Shown here: piece after piece, positions 35,386-44,704 of the stretch
Position numbering within the stretch: position 1 is the first letter of the stretch
Layout: each line of letters starts with the position of its first letter
From: Parasphingorhabdus sp039968395
Lineage (GTDB): Bacteria; Pseudomonadota; Alphaproteobacteria; Sphingomonadales; Sphingomonadaceae
NCBI RefSeq assembly: GCF_039968395.1
Contig: NZ_JBDVPV010000004.1
Location: 62,001-126,000, forward strand
Length of the DNA stretch: 64,000 nt
Direction: 5' to 3'
Made by a program: the position numbers and the translations under genes
Notes under the pieces: generated by a model
Told to the model about the DNA's origin: nothing
Seen by the model: only the letters and a program-made list of their open reading frames with translations
Databases searched by the model: none

Positions 35386-36501
35386 TTATCTGAAACGAGC
35401 AGGATCATAGCGATCCGGATTTATGGAATTGAGATCGTCGCCCTTCGGATTGCCTAGCAACAACGCGTGCGCAAGCTTTGCCGCCGCTGGCGCAGTCTGG
35501 ATGCCGAACCCGCCCTGCCCCGCAAACCAGAAAAACCCGGGAATTTCGGGATCAAACCCGTAAACAGGCAAACGATCTGGCGCAAAACTTCTCAAACCGG
35601 CCCATTTTCGTGTCACGCTCTGAACATTCACATCGAGTACCGAAAGAAACCGGTCTATGGCCACTGCCACATCCATCTCCTCTGGAGCAACATCTCCGGG
35701 CAGAACCGCTGTCTCGTCATGCGGGCTCAACCAGTAGCTGCCGCTGGCCTCCGGTTTGAAATAAAAGCTACCATCAAGCGCAACAACAAGGGGGACATCC
35801 GGATGGGAAGGTGGATCAGTGCGAAGCTGAACCATAGTTCTCAACATGGGTTGGATACCGATGGGCGCAGCACCGGCAAAATTAGCGATCGTGTCGGCCC
35901 ATGCGCCAGCAGCATTAACGAGAACAGGAGCGGAATAGCTTTTGTCGCCAGCTTTAACCCGCCAGATGTCGTTTGTGCGACTGATATTGGTCACACGTGC
36001 GTTGCATTGAATCACCGTTCCATTGCGCCGGGCATTGGCCAGATATCCAGTGTGAAGCCCGGCAACGTCGATGTCACAGCAATCCGGTTCAAAAATGGCG
36101 TGATCCCAACCTGTTTTGAGAAGCGGTACCCTGGTCTGGATTTCCTCTCGGCTCCAGCGATCCATCGCGACTCCGCTTCCGGAGAATGCGGACAAAAGCT
36201 GGTCAGCGAGATGTGCTTCCTCGGTCCGCCCGATATTAATGGCGCCTCGCTGCAGTAGCAGACTCTTTTCGGAAATACCGGCAGGCGGGTTTTTAAGGAA
36301 AGCACAAGATGCGGTGGTCAAGGGCTGAACCAACGGGCCGCCATAGCTTTCTGTCCAGAAAGCCGCAGACCGGCCGGTCGAATGATAGCCGGGCTGATAT
36401 TCGGCTTCCAAAATCAACACCGAACAATCTTCCGAAATTTCGGAAGCGACGCTGGCCCCGGCTATGCCCGCACCAACGATAATAACATCATAATCCGTCA
36501 T
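35386..36501 (-). CDS. FAD-dependent amino-acid or amine oxidase (DAO family)
   Basis: The 371-residue protein has an N-terminal FAD-binding DVIIVGAGIAGASVA motif (GxGxxG), the PGYHSTGRSAA segment common in DAO enzymes, and a C-terminal FAD-contacting GFFWFAGQGGFGIQTAPA motif. DAO-type enzymes oxidise amino acids or amines. Its substrate is unknown; a covalent-FAD residue was not identified. It shares an ATGA overlap with the upstream hydrolase gene, so the two are co-translated. Confidence 0.87.
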   Translation of the reverse strand: MTDYDVIIVGAGIAGASVASEISEDCSVLILEAEYQPGYHSTGRSAAFWTESYGGPLVQPLTTASCAFLKNPPAGISEKSLLLQRGAINIGRTEEAHLADQLLSAFSGSGVAMDRWSREEIQTRVPLLKTGWDHAIFEPDCCDIDVAGLHTGYLANARRNGTVIQCNARVTNISRTNDIWRVKAGDKSYSAPVLVNAAGAWADTIANFAGAAPIGIQPMLRTMVQLRTDPPSHPDVPLVVALDGSFYFKPEASGSYWLSPHDETAVLPGDVAPEEMDVAVAIDRFLSVLDVNVQSVTRKWAGLRSFAPDRLPVYGFDPEIPGFFWFAGQGGFGIQTAPAAAKLAHALLLGNPKGDDLNSINPDRYDPARFR

Positions 36502-37412
36502 CGCTTTGTCAGCACCTCATCCAGAAACTGGAAGCTGGACTTCAGCGCCTCGTCGCGAACAGCATCGCATTCGCGATATATTTCGTGTGCACATTCCTGT
36601 CCAAAGAGCTTGAGCCTGGCGTGGGGCAACAAATGCACCGCACGCATGATCGTCGGGTGGTCGACCAATTCATCTGTTTCGGTCGCCAACACCAGCATCG
36701 GAATATCCATGTACTCCAGGTTCTTGCGGTTCCTGAGCTTTTTGGTGGAACCATAGGCCCGTTCAACCCAGCGCCAACTCGCAGGACCAAGGCGCAGATC
36801 GGGGCGTTCGGAAAACCAGAAAAACTCATCTGAGTAACGTTCGACATCGTGAGTCAGCAACCCTTGACGTAGCACCTCCGGTTCCAGCGGTTTTTCGCTG
36901 ACTTTCCATGCGCGGCGCTTTGCCCTTCCCATCCCGCACATGATGCGGGCGATCAGATGAGCGGTCCATTCAGGCATTCCGCCGCCGACCGGGGCAAGCA
37001 TGGGAGCGCTCAATATCGATGCGTCTGGATGGATCCGCTGTTCAGCCAACGTACGCAATACGATATGCCCACCCATGCTGTGTCCAATCACGACATGCGG
37101 TCCAGGATGACTTTGCTGCCAATCCGCGAACAATGCTGTCAGGTCATCGACCCAAATCGCGAAATCTTTGATATGACCAACATGAGGATGCGGTCCACAT
37201 CGTCCCGATCTTCCTTGTCCACGCCAATCCGCGGATGTTACGTTCCAGCCCTCGCGATGAAAATCGTGAAATGTCTCCAGATATTTCTCATAGAAATCGG
37301 CACGACCGGTCATGAACAGAACGGATCCTTTGGGTTTTCCATTCTGCTGGTTCCAGTCAATACGGCGTAAATCCCAGTCATCCGGAGTGGTCCAGAAAGA
37401 TTCCTCCGCCAT
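36498..37412 (-). CDS. Alpha/beta hydrolase (lysophospholipase-like)
   Basis: The 304-residue protein has the alpha/beta-hydrolase fold with the nucleophile elbow GHSMGG, an oxyanion segment near LFMTGRADFYEKY, and a late histidine in QECAHEIYRE with acidic residue in ATETDELVDHP. The DWRGQGRSG stretch resembles monoacylglycerol lipase and lysophospholipase L2-type enzymes. ATG at 37412 is preferred; the frame extends to 37535 but would overlap cpaA. It is transcribed opposite to the Tad operon and overlaps the FAD oxidase by ATGA. Confidence 0.87.
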   Translation of the reverse strand: MAEESFWTTPDDWDLRRIDWNQQNGKPKGSVLFMTGRADFYEKYLETFHDFHREGWNVTSADWRGQGRSGRCGPHPHVGHIKDFAIWVDDLTALFADWQQSHPGPHVVIGHSMGGHIVLRTLAEQRIHPDASILSAPMLAPVGGGMPEWTAHLIARIMCGMGRAKRRAWKVSEKPLEPEVLRQGLLTHDVERYSDEFFWFSERPDLRLGPASWRWVERAYGSTKKLRNRKNLEYMDIPMLVLATETDELVDHPTIMRAVHLLPHARLKLFGQECAHEIYRECDAVRDEALKSSFQFLDEVLTKR

Positions 37413-37520
37413 TGCCGGGATTGATCGTCGATTGAACGGCGGGTCAATGGATCGGTTCAAAAATGGGCTCCGGCTATCATGGTTACTATTTGGTAAGTCA
37501 TTTTTTCTAAAGCAGATCGC

Positions 37521-38018
37521 ATGAACGGCGAACAATTTATCTACTTGCTCTGGAGCGGCTTGGCAATTGCACTAATCGTTGCTGCGATTACGGATATCAA
37601 AAGCCGCACGATTTCCAATCGGCTCAACATCCTTATTGCACTCGGTGCACCTGTCTTCTGGATTGCCAGCGGCATGAACTTCTGGCCGGAAATGATCATG
37701 CAAATTGGTATCGCTGCTTTGGTGTTTACCATATTTGCCGGTTTTTTCGCTCTGGGCGCCATGGGCGGCGGGGATGTAAAACTGTTGGGAGCCATTGCTT
37801 TATGGCTCCATTGGCTCCCTTTGGTGCACATGTTGATCATCATGTCGATCGCCGGCGGCGTGTTGACGGCGTTAATGATGATCCGAAACAGAATCCACAA
37901 AACCCCTGGTCCAATAAAGGTGCCCTACGGTGTCGCAATATCATTTGCGGGACTTTGGACGATCTGGGGGGATCAAGTTACAAAATTGTACGAACGATAT
38001 TTTAACCATTTTGCTTGA
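37521..38018 (+). CDS. cpaA: Prepilin peptidase CpaA (Tad/Flp pilus)
   Basis: CpaA is a short type IV prepilin peptidase that cleaves the leader of Flp pilin. The 165-residue integral membrane protein has the first catalytic aspartate in AAITDIKSRTISN (about residue 25) and the second in the GxGD motif AMGGGDVKLLG. It lacks the N-terminal methylase domain, as in other Tad peptidases. It is the first gene of the operon. No flp pilin gene is seen just upstream. Confidence 0.95.
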   Translation: MNGEQFIYLLWSGLAIALIVAAITDIKSRTISNRLNILIALGAPVFWIASGMNFWPEMIMQIGIAALVFTIFAGFFALGAMGGGDVKLLGAIALWLHWLPLVHMLIIMSIAGGVLTALMMIRNRIHKTPGPIKVPYGVAISFAGLWTIWGDQVTKLYERYFNHFA

Positions 38019-38093
38019 AAGAGAAATCTACCGCCATCTGATTATTTTCAAGATGATCAAAACAGGTGGGGCATTCAGGAGGCGTGAGACGTC

Positions 38094-39053
38094 ATGGACA
38101 AGAAGAAACTAATTTTACTCATAGGCGCACTGGTGGTGGCTGCAGTCACTGCCTTGCTGGCCAGGAACATGTTCACAGGTGCATCCGCGCCTCAGGCAGA
38201 AGCCCAAAAAGTAGAAGTGCTTGGTGAAGAAGTGCTGGTCGCGACCCGCGCGCTTCCCGTCGGCACAATCATTACGCCTGAAAGCTTCCGCTTCCAGCCT
38301 TGGCCGGAAGAACTTGTCGAAGAAGCCTATTATCAAAAAGAAGGCACCGACATAAACTCCTTAAACGGTACAGTCGTTCGTAATGCCATCACAGCTGGTC
38401 AGCCATTGACACGCGGTTCTATTGTTAGCCCGGGCGAACGCGGATTTCTTGCTGCGGCACTCGGACCTGGCATGCGTGCCGTTACAATCCCGGTATCCGG
38501 TCTCACCGGCGTGGCTGGTTTCGTCTTTCCCGGCGACCGTATTGATTTGATGTTGACCCAGACCGTACAGGGACAGGGTCCCGACATGAAAGTATCGGAA
38601 ACAGTCATTCGCAATGTCCGCGTTCTCGCCACCGACAACCGAGTGACTTCGAGAAAAAACGAGGCTGGCCAGATGGTTGCAACCAAGACCAAATTGGTTA
38701 CGCTGGAATCGACACCAAAAATTGCCGAGAAAATCGCTGTGGCCCAGACTCTGGGAACATTGAGCTTATCGCTTCGTTCTCTTGCAGACAGCCATGCTGA
38801 GCTCGAAGAGGCGATTGCGTCTGGAGAGATCAAGCTTCCTGAAACGGACAATCCGGATGAAGAAGCTGCGATCATCAAATCGCTGGCAGCACGCCCAACG
38901 GCCAGAAAATCAACCTATTCAACTGGCGGCGAAGTATCTCGCTTTGAATCCCGCAGCCCTCCGGCACTGCCCGAAGGTCAAAAACCAAAAGGACCTGTAG
39001 TCCGGGTGTCACGCGGCAACGCTGTCACTGAAGTCGAGTTCGGAGGCAAGTAA
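38094..39053 (+). CDS. cpaB: Flp pilus assembly protein CpaB
   Basis: CpaB (RcpC-like) is an inner-membrane-anchored periplasmic protein thought to assist the secretin. The 319-residue product has an N-terminal membrane anchor (about 5-25) and an SAF-type domain with VATRALPVGTIITPESF and GVAGFVFPGDRIDLMLT. A GGAGG ribosome site precedes it. Its stop overlaps cpaC as TAATG. The C-terminal third is low-complexity, rich in Ser, Pro and Arg. Confidence 0.95.
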   Translation: MDKKKLILLIGALVVAAVTALLARNMFTGASAPQAEAQKVEVLGEEVLVATRALPVGTIITPESFRFQPWPEELVEEAYYQKEGTDINSLNGTVVRNAITAGQPLTRGSIVSPGERGFLAAALGPGMRAVTIPVSGLTGVAGFVFPGDRIDLMLTQTVQGQGPDMKVSETVIRNVRVLATDNRVTSRKNEAGQMVATKTKLVTLESTPKIAEKIAVAQTLGTLSLSLRSLADSHAELEEAIASGEIKLPETDNPDEEAAIIKSLAARPTARKSTYSTGGEVSRFESRSPPALPEGQKPKGPVVRVSRGNAVTEVEFGGK

Positions 39054-40681
39054 TGACCATCCCATTTGCAAATCACAGCTATCCAGCCAAAAAAGCAATC
39101 GGTGCGGCCGTTGCCGCAACCCTGGCTATCGCACTGGTAGCAAATAGCGCCACTCCGGTTCAGGCACAGTCTGCCAAGATCACCACGCCAAATTCGCGTG
39201 TTACTCTTGCGGTAAGCCGCGGTAAGCTGGTTACGCTACCTGCTCCGATTGAAGATATTTTCATTGCTGAAAATGGTATTGCAGACGTGCAAGTTCGCTC
39301 GCCTCGTCAGCTATACATATTCGGCAAGAAGAGTGGTGAGACCAGTTTCTATGCCACAAATGCTTCCGGAAAAGTTGTGTATTCAGCTGAAATTGCCGTC
39401 ATTGGTGCCGAAATATCCTCGATCGATCAGATGCTGTCACTGGCAATGCCGGGTGCAGACATCGCGGTCAGCACAACAAACAACTTTGTTCTGCTGACGG
39501 GCACGATCGCGGATCCGGATGATGCGGAAGAAGCAGAGAACCTTGTTCAGGCATATGTTGGTGAAGGCACAAATGTTGTTAGCCGCTTGAAAACAGCGAC
39601 GCCGATGCAGGTGAACTTGCGGGTTCGCTTTGCAGAAGTCAGTCGCACCCTCGCAAAAGAAATCAATGGTAATGTCCTTACACGCGACAATACCAATGGA
39701 TTTCAATTTGGATTGTCTCGCGGCCGCGCGTTTGGTTCAATATCAAATTTTGATACCAGCGGATTCCCGACATTGGATGCATCCAACCTGTTCGGTCTGC
39801 CAGCTGGTTCTGTTTCGCTGCCGTTCAACACGGCTACGGGACAGTTTGTGACCCAGGGCGGAACGGCGTTTAACTTCAATCAGGGTTCCGGCTTGAACAC
39901 AATTCAAGCTGCAGGTCGCCTGTTCGGACTGGACATCGCAACGGCACTTGATGTGTCAGAGCGTGTCGGCCTTGTAACGACCCTCGCATCGCCAAACCTG
40001 ACGACTATCTCTGGCGAAACGGCGACATTCCTGGCTGGTGGACGGTTTCCGATCCCACAATCGTCGGGATTTGGTGAAGTCAGCGTAACCTATCAGGATT
40101 TCGGTGTGAGCCTTTCCTACACGCCAACAGTTCTGTCCAATGGCCGAATTTCAATTCGTGTAGCTCCGAAAGTTTCAGAACTGTCGTCGGCTGGCGCAGT
40201 GCGGATCAACGGCTTTGAAATCCCCGCAATCTCGACGCGGGAAGCTGAAACCACGGTTGAACTGGGTTCTGGCGAAAGCTTCATGATCGCGGGCTTGATG
40301 CAGAACAGCTATAGCTCGACTGTCGACAAGACACCTGGCCTGGCCGATGTTCCAGTGCTTGGTAATCTTTTCAAATCAGACGGTTATCGCAAAAACGAGA
40401 CCGAATTGATGATTGTGGTGACACCATATCTGGTGAAACCGGTGAGCGAGAACGAAATCGTTCTGCCAACTGACGGTTTCAAGCAGGCCAATGACTTTGA
40501 GCGGGTTTTCATGAACCGTCATAGCTCTACCGGAACCGGTGATCGGCCAAAACCGACAGTGGCACCTCCGGTCGAAAGTGGTCCTGCGATCAGCAGTCTG
40601 CAAGCGCCGGCAAAGTCGCAATCCGCCAAAAAGAAAAGCAAGTCCGGCAGCGCAGCGCCTGGCTTCAGCTTTGACAACTAA
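39053..40681 (+). CDS. cpaC: Type II/IV secretin CpaC (Tad pilus)
   Basis: CpaC (RcpA-like) forms the outer-membrane pore of the Tad pilus. The 542-residue protein has a signal peptide, a pilus-assembly N-terminal domain (RGKLVTLPAPIEDIFIAENG), a BON-like segment, and the secretin domain with SGETATFLAGGRFPIP and the C-terminal VPVLGNLFKSDGYRKNETEL motif. The tail after residue about 500 is rich in Pro, Lys and Ser. Confidence 0.96.
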   Translation: MTIPFANHSYPAKKAIGAAVAATLAIALVANSATPVQAQSAKITTPNSRVTLAVSRGKLVTLPAPIEDIFIAENGIADVQVRSPRQLYIFGKKSGETSFYATNASGKVVYSAEIAVIGAEISSIDQMLSLAMPGADIAVSTTNNFVLLTGTIADPDDAEEAENLVQAYVGEGTNVVSRLKTATPMQVNLRVRFAEVSRTLAKEINGNVLTRDNTNGFQFGLSRGRAFGSISNFDTSGFPTLDASNLFGLPAGSVSLPFNTATGQFVTQGGTAFNFNQGSGLNTIQAAGRLFGLDIATALDVSERVGLVTTLASPNLTTISGETATFLAGGRFPIPQSSGFGEVSVTYQDFGVSLSYTPTVLSNGRISIRVAPKVSELSSAGAVRINGFEIPAISTREAETTVELGSGESFMIAGLMQNSYSSTVDKTPGLADVPVLGNLFKSDGYRKNETELMIVVTPYLVKPVSENEIVLPTDGFKQANDFERVFMNRHSSTGTGDRPKPTVAPPVESGPAISSLQAPAKSQSAKKKSKSGSAAPGFSFDN

Positions 40682-40702
40682 GTCCGACCAGGAGAATCTA
40701 TC

Positions 40703-41305
40703 ATGCGTTTTGTTTCAATAGCACTAGTGACCGCCGTCGGACTTTCAGTAACGGCTTGTGGCAGCAACACTGCCAATCGCACAATTGAAAGTGTTCGTCA
40801 GCCTGTTGTCACCCGGAGCCATCTGGTTCTTGATGTTAACATCGGAAATACGGGAGCGATGCCTGTAGCCGAACAGCGTCGTCTCGCTGGCTGGTTCGAA
40901 GCTCTCGAACTCGGTTATGGCGATCGCGTTTCGATTGATGACCCGAATTATGGCGCCAATGCTGATGCCAAAGCCGCCGTAGAGGCACTGGCAGCACAAT
41001 ATGGGTTGCTTATCAACGACCTCGCACCGGTGACCGAAGGCAATGTGTCTCCGGGTACCGTTCGCGTAGTTGTTTCGCGTTCGCACGCAAGTGTTCCGGG
41101 ATGCCCTGACTGGAGCCACCGGAGCCATACGGATTTCCAGGGTCGAACCAGCGGAAACTATGGTTGCGGCATTAACAGCACAATGTCTGCGATGATCGCT
41201 GACCCCGAAGATCTGGTTCGCGGCGTTTCTGATGATGGCGATAATCAAGCCCGGGCATCGAAAGCCATTCGCGCCTATCGCAACAAAAATGTAGGAGGTC
41301 AATAA
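40703..41305 (+). CDS. cpaD: Pilus assembly lipoprotein CpaD
   Basis: CpaD is an envelope protein of the Tad system. The 200-residue product has a signal sequence with lipobox VTAC (about 15-18) and the CpaD domain with RRLAGWFEALELGYGDRVSI and the CPDWSHRSHTDFQGR segment. It ends in TAATG overlap with cpaE. Only the CpaD identification by segment and position is used; function is through the pilus complex. Confidence 0.93.
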   Translation: MRFVSIALVTAVGLSVTACGSNTANRTIESVRQPVVTRSHLVLDVNIGNTGAMPVAEQRRLAGWFEALELGYGDRVSIDDPNYGANADAKAAVEALAAQYGLLINDLAPVTEGNVSPGTVRVVVSRSHASVPGCPDWSHRSHTDFQGRTSGNYGCGINSTMSAMIADPEDLVRGVSDDGDNQARASKAIRAYRNKNVGGQ

Positions 41306-42588
41306 TGAACGCTCCCTGGAAACCAGGCTCGATTAATGGCCGGGATGTATTCTCTGCCTTTGTTTGTGACGATGACACACTCGATCTTCTGCGCCCTGTC
41401 GTCGAAGAGATGGGATGGGCAGCTGACAAATGTCACAAGGGCGGCTTGCGCAACGCAGTGCAATCGCTCTCTGTCGCGGCGAGCCCGAATATCCTGCTGG
41501 TAGATCTTTCCGAATCGGGAGATCCACTGAGCGATATCAACTCGCTGGCCGAGGTTTGCGAACCTGGAACGGTTGTGATTGCAATGGGTCAGGTCAATGA
41601 TGTCCGCCTCTATCGCGATCTGATCGTGAGCGGCCTGCAGGATTATCTGCTGAAACCGTTCAGCCCCGAACAGCTTCGTGACGTTCTCAGTCAGGCCAAT
41701 GCCGTACTGAACGCTCCGAAAACTGACGAGGCTGCGAGTGAGAAACCACATGTCTCGACCGCCGTTATCGGCACGCGTGGAGGTGTAGGTGCCTCGACTA
41801 TTGCGACATCGCTTGCATGGTTGCTCAGCCAGGATCGCGAACGGCTCACCGCCTTGCTTGATCTTGACGTGCATTTCGGAACTGGCGCGCTTTCGCTGGA
41901 TCTGGAACCCGGACGTGGTCTCACGGATGCAATCGACAATCCCAGCCGAATTGACGGTCTCTTTATCGAACGCGCAATGATCAAGGCGAATGACAAGCTG
42001 TCATTGCTGTCCGCAGAAGCACCGATTAACTCGCCCATGATGACTGACGGTACGGCATTTTTCCAACTTCAGGAAGAATTCCGGGCAGCATTTGAATGCA
42101 CTGTCATCGATTTGCCACGTGAAATGCTGATCAGCTATCCGCATCTTCTTGGCGACGTCAACGCTACGGTGATTGTCACCGAACTGACGCTGGCATCTGC
42201 TCGCGATGCAATTCGACTTCTGTCATGGCTCAAATCCCATGCCGCACAAAGCAAGGTGATAGTTGTTGCCAACAAGGTTCAGTCCAGCGGTCTGGAAATT
42301 TCCAGGCAGGATTTCGAAACATCGATCGAACGCAAGATCGATATCGTGATCCCGTCCGATCCAAAAACTGCGGCGCAATCTGCAAAATTGGGTCAGGCTT
42401 TTGTTGAAGCTGGCAAATCCAGCAAAGCTTCCACAAAAATCGTGGAACTGGCTGACCAGGTACTGGGAACGGTGGATGACGATGATGATGAGTCAGGCAG
42501 TCAGGCGAAATCTTCGCTGATGGACAAGTTGAACATCAAGTCGCTTCTGCCTTCAAAGAAAAAATCGGTGGAACAGAACGCCGAATAG
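41305..42588 (+). CDS. cpaE: CpaE (TadZ-like ParA/MinD-family localisation protein)
   Basis: The 427-residue protein has an atypical receiver-like N-terminal domain (about 1-140) and a MinD/ParA-like domain. Its P-loop region is RGGVGAST near residue 158-165, lacking both lysines of the KGGxGKT deviant Walker A motif, as in other CpaE/TadZ proteins. TadZ localises the pilus machinery to the cell pole. ATP hydrolysis is therefore doubtful. In most Tad loci cpaF follows directly; here tadB does. Confidence 0.93.
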   Translation: MNAPWKPGSINGRDVFSAFVCDDDTLDLLRPVVEEMGWAADKCHKGGLRNAVQSLSVAASPNILLVDLSESGDPLSDINSLAEVCEPGTVVIAMGQVNDVRLYRDLIVSGLQDYLLKPFSPEQLRDVLSQANAVLNAPKTDEAASEKPHVSTAVIGTRGGVGASTIATSLAWLLSQDRERLTALLDLDVHFGTGALSLDLEPGRGLTDAIDNPSRIDGLFIERAMIKANDKLSLLSAEAPINSPMMTDGTAFFQLQEEFRAAFECTVIDLPREMLISYPHLLGDVNATVIVTELTLASARDAIRLLSWLKSHAAQSKVIVVANKVQSSGLEISRQDFETSIERKIDIVIPSDPKTAAQSAKLGQAFVEAGKSSKASTKIVELADQVLGTVDDDDDESGSQAKSSLMDKLNIKSLLPSKKKSVEQNAE

Positions 42589-42631
42589 GCACCCGTTTCC
42601 AAAGGTTTTTTCAACTTCAAGGACTTAAGCA

Positions 42632-43603
42632 ATGGACATGATGCAAATCTTCATTATCGGAGCGGGCACTCTCGTTTGCCTTTTGCTGCTCATATTCGCA
42701 TTTGCCGGTCCTTCCGGAGCGAAGGCACAGGCAAAACGACTGGACAAGGTCAAGTTTCGCCATTCTGAAAGTGCCAATGTCAAAGTTGAAGCGCAGATGA
42801 AAAAGGCGCTGAGCGCCCGTCGCAAGCAGCATCGACCCACCGGCGACAACATGACCCGGATAGAAGCTTTGGCGGTTCGGCTGGAACGGACCGGAAAACC
42901 ATGGCGTCTGTCTCAGTTTGCCTATGTTTGTGTTGGTCTTTTCATCGTTACCACGGTCGGCCTGTTTACGCAGGGCGCTCCGATTCTTCTCTGCCTGTTC
43001 GTGGGTCTTGCCGTCGGTGTCGGATTTCCACACCTCGCAATCAGCTTTCTGATTGCCAGAAGGGTTGGCAAGTTTACCGCCAGCTTTCCGGACGCTATCG
43101 AATTGCTCGTGCGCGGACTGCGTTCAGGACTTCCGGTAACCGAAACTATCGGTGTGGTGGCGAAAGAAATTTCGGGACCTGTCGGTGAAGAATTTCAAAA
43201 GGTCGTTGACCGGATCAAGATCGGGCGGACGATGGAAGATGCGCTGCTTGAAAGTGCAAAATGCCTGAACACAGCTGAATTCAAGTTCTTCTGTATAACC
43301 ATAGCAATTCAACGCGAAACCGGCGGTAACCTGGCAGAAACCCTGTCGAACCTCGCTGACGTGCTACGGAAACGTGGTCAGATGAAACTGAAGATCAAGG
43401 CGATGTCGTCCGAATCCAAAGCTTCTGCTTATATCGTTGGCTCGCTACCGTTTATTGTTTTCGGCCTCGTCTGGTCGGTCAATCCGGAATATATCGCCGG
43501 CTTTTTCTACGAAGAACGCCTGATTATTGCAGGTCTTGGCGGTTTGACGTGGATGAGCATCGGTGTGTTCATCATGGCCAAAATGGTCAATTTCGAAATC
43601 TAG
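42632..43603 (+). CDS. tadB: Tad pilus inner-membrane platform protein TadB
   Basis: TadB is a GspF-type (T2SSF) platform protein. The 323-residue product has an N-terminal membrane helix, a cytoplasmic basic segment, and the T2SSF domain with FPDAIELLVRGLRSGLPVTE and RETGGNLAETLSNLADVLR, and C-terminal membrane segments. An AGGA ribosome site stands upstream. It follows cpaE after 43 bases, without cpaF in between. Confidence 0.95.
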   Translation: MDMMQIFIIGAGTLVCLLLLIFAFAGPSGAKAQAKRLDKVKFRHSESANVKVEAQMKKALSARRKQHRPTGDNMTRIEALAVRLERTGKPWRLSQFAYVCVGLFIVTTVGLFTQGAPILLCLFVGLAVGVGFPHLAISFLIARRVGKFTASFPDAIELLVRGLRSGLPVTETIGVVAKEISGPVGEEFQKVVDRIKIGRTMEDALLESAKCLNTAEFKFFCITIAIQRETGGNLAETLSNLADVLRKRGQMKLKIKAMSSESKASAYIVGSLPFIVFGLVWSVNPEYIAGFFYEERLIIAGLGGLTWMSIGVFIMAKMVNFEI

Positions 43604-43621
43604 TCGGAGGGAGCAGAGAAT

Positions 43622-44635
43622 ATGATCAATCTAGCAATTTCTGCCGCTGCGACAACGGGTGGACCAACCTTACTCGGCATTGATGTCCTGTGGGTAGCAA
43701 CCATTTTGGCAGCTGTCGCAACCATGGCTGTCTTTTTCGCAATCTATGCCGCGATAACAGTGCGCGATCCGATGGCGAAACGAGTCAAATCACTCAACGA
43801 GCGCCGGGAACAGCTGAAGGCCGGTATTACCGCCTCCACTACCAAAAAACGCGCGAAGATTGTTCGCCAGAACGACACAACAGACCGTATGCGTGGAATT
43901 TTGCAATCCATGAAAGTGTTGCAAGATGATCAGCTGAGTGAGGCACAGCAGAAGCTGGCCCAGGCTGGTATCCGCTCAAAAGATCTGGCCTATGCGATTA
44001 TTTTCAGTCGACTGGTCCTTCCCATCCTGCTGGGCGGCGGCACCGCATTGGCAATCTATGGTTTGGGATATCTGCCTGACTATACGCCGATCAAGAAGTT
44101 TGCGGTTTTTGCTGGCTCGGTAATCGCTGGCTACAAAGGCGCTGATGTCTATGTCAACAATCTGATCAACAAGCGGACCGATCTGATCCGCAAAGGTCTG
44201 CCTGACGCCATCGACTTGCTGGTGATCTGTGCGGAAGCTGGCTTGACGGTCGACGCTGCTTTTGCTCGTGTTTCCAAGGAACTGGGCGATGCCTATCCTG
44301 AACTGGCGGATGAATTCTCGCTTACTTCGATCGAGCTGGGCTTTTTGACCGAGCGTCGTCAGGCATTCGAAAATCTGGCCTATCGTGTGGCGCTGGAGCA
44401 TGTCAAAGGCGTTGTAACAACGATGATCCAGACCGAGAAATACGGTACACCACTGGCATCTGCTCTGCGCGTTCTGTCAGCGGAATTCCGAAATGACCGC
44501 ATGATGCGAGCTGAGGAAAAAGCAGCTCGCCTGCCGGCGATCATGACAATTCCATTGATTTTGTTCATTCTGCCGGTGTTGTTTATCGTGATCCTGGGGC
44601 CAGCGGCCTGCTCGATCTCCGATGCTCTGCTATAA
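43622..44635 (+). CDS. tadC: Tad pilus inner-membrane platform protein TadC
   Basis: TadC is the second platform protein. The 337-residue protein has three or four membrane segments and the T2SSF domain with GLPDAIDLLVICAEAGLTVDAAF and a conserved MIQTEKYGTPLASALRVLS helix. It is the last gene of the operon and is followed by a strong hairpin terminator at 44659-44694. Confidence 0.95.
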   Translation: MINLAISAAATTGGPTLLGIDVLWVATILAAVATMAVFFAIYAAITVRDPMAKRVKSLNERREQLKAGITASTTKKRAKIVRQNDTTDRMRGILQSMKVLQDDQLSEAQQKLAQAGIRSKDLAYAIIFSRLVLPILLGGGTALAIYGLGYLPDYTPIKKFAVFAGSVIAGYKGADVYVNNLINKRTDLIRKGLPDAIDLLVICAEAGLTVDAAFARVSKELGDAYPELADEFSLTSIELGFLTERRQAFENLAYRVALEHVKGVVTTMIQTEKYGTPLASALRVLSAEFRNDRMMRAEEKAARLPAIMTIPLILFILPVLFIVILGPAACSISDALL

Positions 44636-44657
44636 AACGGTCCGGAATACTGAAATC

Positions 44658-44694
44658 AAAAAAAGGAGCGGCCTTCAACAGCCGCTCCTTTTTT
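44658..44694. terminator. Bidirectional rho-independent terminator between tadC and marR
   Basis: The 14-bp inverted repeat AAAAAAGGAGCGGC cttcaaca GCCGCTCCTTTTTT has a GC-rich stem, an A-tract on one side and a T-tract on the other. It can end tadC transcription on the plus strand and the marR operon on the minus strand. Confidence 0.92.
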
Positions 44695-44704
44695 CATCAA
44701 CTAT

